DNA of 64,000 bases from the NCBI GenBank assembly GCA_018857735.1, contig JABMCL010000200.1, positions 155,001 through 219,000 of the forward strand, written 5' to 3'. Of the stretch, positions 63,291 to 64,000 are shown in pieces. The stretch is from Alviniconcha marisindica. Lineage: Eukaryota; Mollusca; Gastropoda; Provannidae. Both the position numbers and the translations under genes were made by a program. Every line of letters starts with the position of its first letter. Position 1 is the first letter of the stretch. Below the pieces are notes generated by a model. It saw only the letters and a list, made by a program, of their open reading frames with translations, was not told the DNA's origin and searched no databases.

Positions 63291-63579
63291 TGGAAAATTC
63301 AAGGTGCTGAAAGCGGTTAAAGCTTATGAAAGATAGATTATGCATTAGCCTAAACACTTTATCAGAGCTGATTCAGATAGTGCAAGACCAAAGAATGCAT
63401 CAAAGATTGTGCTAGCTGTGTACTTCAGTACGTACGTACTTCTTTGTACGGAAACTCGAGTGACAATTGCTGTACGAATACTGAACGTGATAAAACTTAC
63501 TGAACAAGGAAGAGAACATTAACTGATATGAAGAGAGAGGTCGTGGTTGGTGCTGGGGTGGGTGAGAGAATGAATGAGT

Positions 63580-63625
63580 GAATAAATGAATAAACTTTAT
63601 TTTACGAGGGTAGCGGAGTAGACAC
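63580..63625 (-). mobile_element. Possible retroelement 3' tail (AATAAA with ATTC repeats)
   Basis: The minus strand reads ACCCTCGTAAAATAAAGTTT then ATTCATTTATTCACTC, a typical LINE/SINE end with tetranucleotide tail. No coding part was seen. Confidence 0.35.
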
Positions 63626-63860
63626 AGAGTCTTTCTACATCGATCTCGCCCATGAGGCACTGATTCTACTGATACTACACATACACATGTAGTTTAGATA
63701 CACCAAAACTCAGGTATGCATCAAAACTGTACAGGATATTGGTGCATATACGTTTAGGGCAAAAAAGTGTACGTCGGTTGGGGGTGGGGGGGACAAACAA
63801 ACAAACAAAAGCAAAAAGCTAGTAAAAACATGTCTAACACTGAACTAGGTCTTGCTAAGC

Positions 63861-63863
<3 letters not shown>

Positions 63864-63954
<91 letters not shown>
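63864..63954. repeat. (AT)n microsatellite, about 90 bp
   Basis: Pure AT run near the window end, self-complementary and able to extrude as a cruciform. Confidence 0.97.
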
Positions 63955-63957
<3 letters not shown>

Positions 63958-64000
63958 TCTGAACGTCTCAGATAACTCACATGTTTGAGGCTCCCGAAAC

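Overview
The window is eukaryotic nuclear DNA from an animal, most likely a lophotrochozoan and plausibly a gastropod mollusc. That placement is inference. It rests on GT-AG introns, fragments of several non-LTR retrotransposons, many small repeat families and extreme microsatellite and minisatellite density. No ribosomal RNA, tRNA or prokaryote-style operon was seen.

The one gene I can assemble with confidence is a complete minus-strand NPC1 (Niemann-Pick C1 intracellular cholesterol transporter). Its ATG is at 60767 and its TGA is at 24553-24555. Twenty-six coding exons with GT-AG junctions join without a frame break into 4026 nt, or 1341 residues: signal peptide, N-terminal cysteine-rich sterol-binding domain, poly-proline linker, first membrane segment, a Ser/Pro-rich cytosolic linker, second lumenal domain, sterol-sensing domain, third (Cys-rich) lumenal domain, C-terminal membrane block and a tail ending in a PPSY/YRNL motif. 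A poly(A) signal lies about 170 nt past the stop. A strong 3' splice site 4 nt before the ATG suggests an upstream non-coding first exon.

Bases 1 to about 24300 (downstream of NPC1) hold no gene I recognise. They contain degenerate LINE reverse transcriptase fragments (about 535-2040 and 14540-15262), TTAA-flanked piggyBac-type MITEs (5581-5790 and 9717-9941), a short dispersed SINE-like family, a long inverted repeat (12872-13426), tandem arrays, and long (GT)n, (AT)n, (GA)n, poly-G and poly-C tracts.

Bases 24553-60767 are NPC1 exons separated by introns, most of which carry their own minisatellite (units of 16-65 bp or more). At several junctions the tandem repeat has captured the splice site and some adjacent exon. 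The clearest case is exon 5, whose last 56 nt plus the GT donor recur every 65 bp for 13 copies. Exons 3, 4, 17, 23, 24 and 25 show amplified or displaced acceptor copies. The introns also hold two copies of a foldback element built from TTGTCGCGACAA-like palindromes, a 333-bp inverted repeat, LINE fragments and a 707-bp TTAA-flanked element. Bases 60768-64000 are the 5' flank: a possible UTR intron, simple repeats and a possible promoter or UTR exon near 63150-63230.
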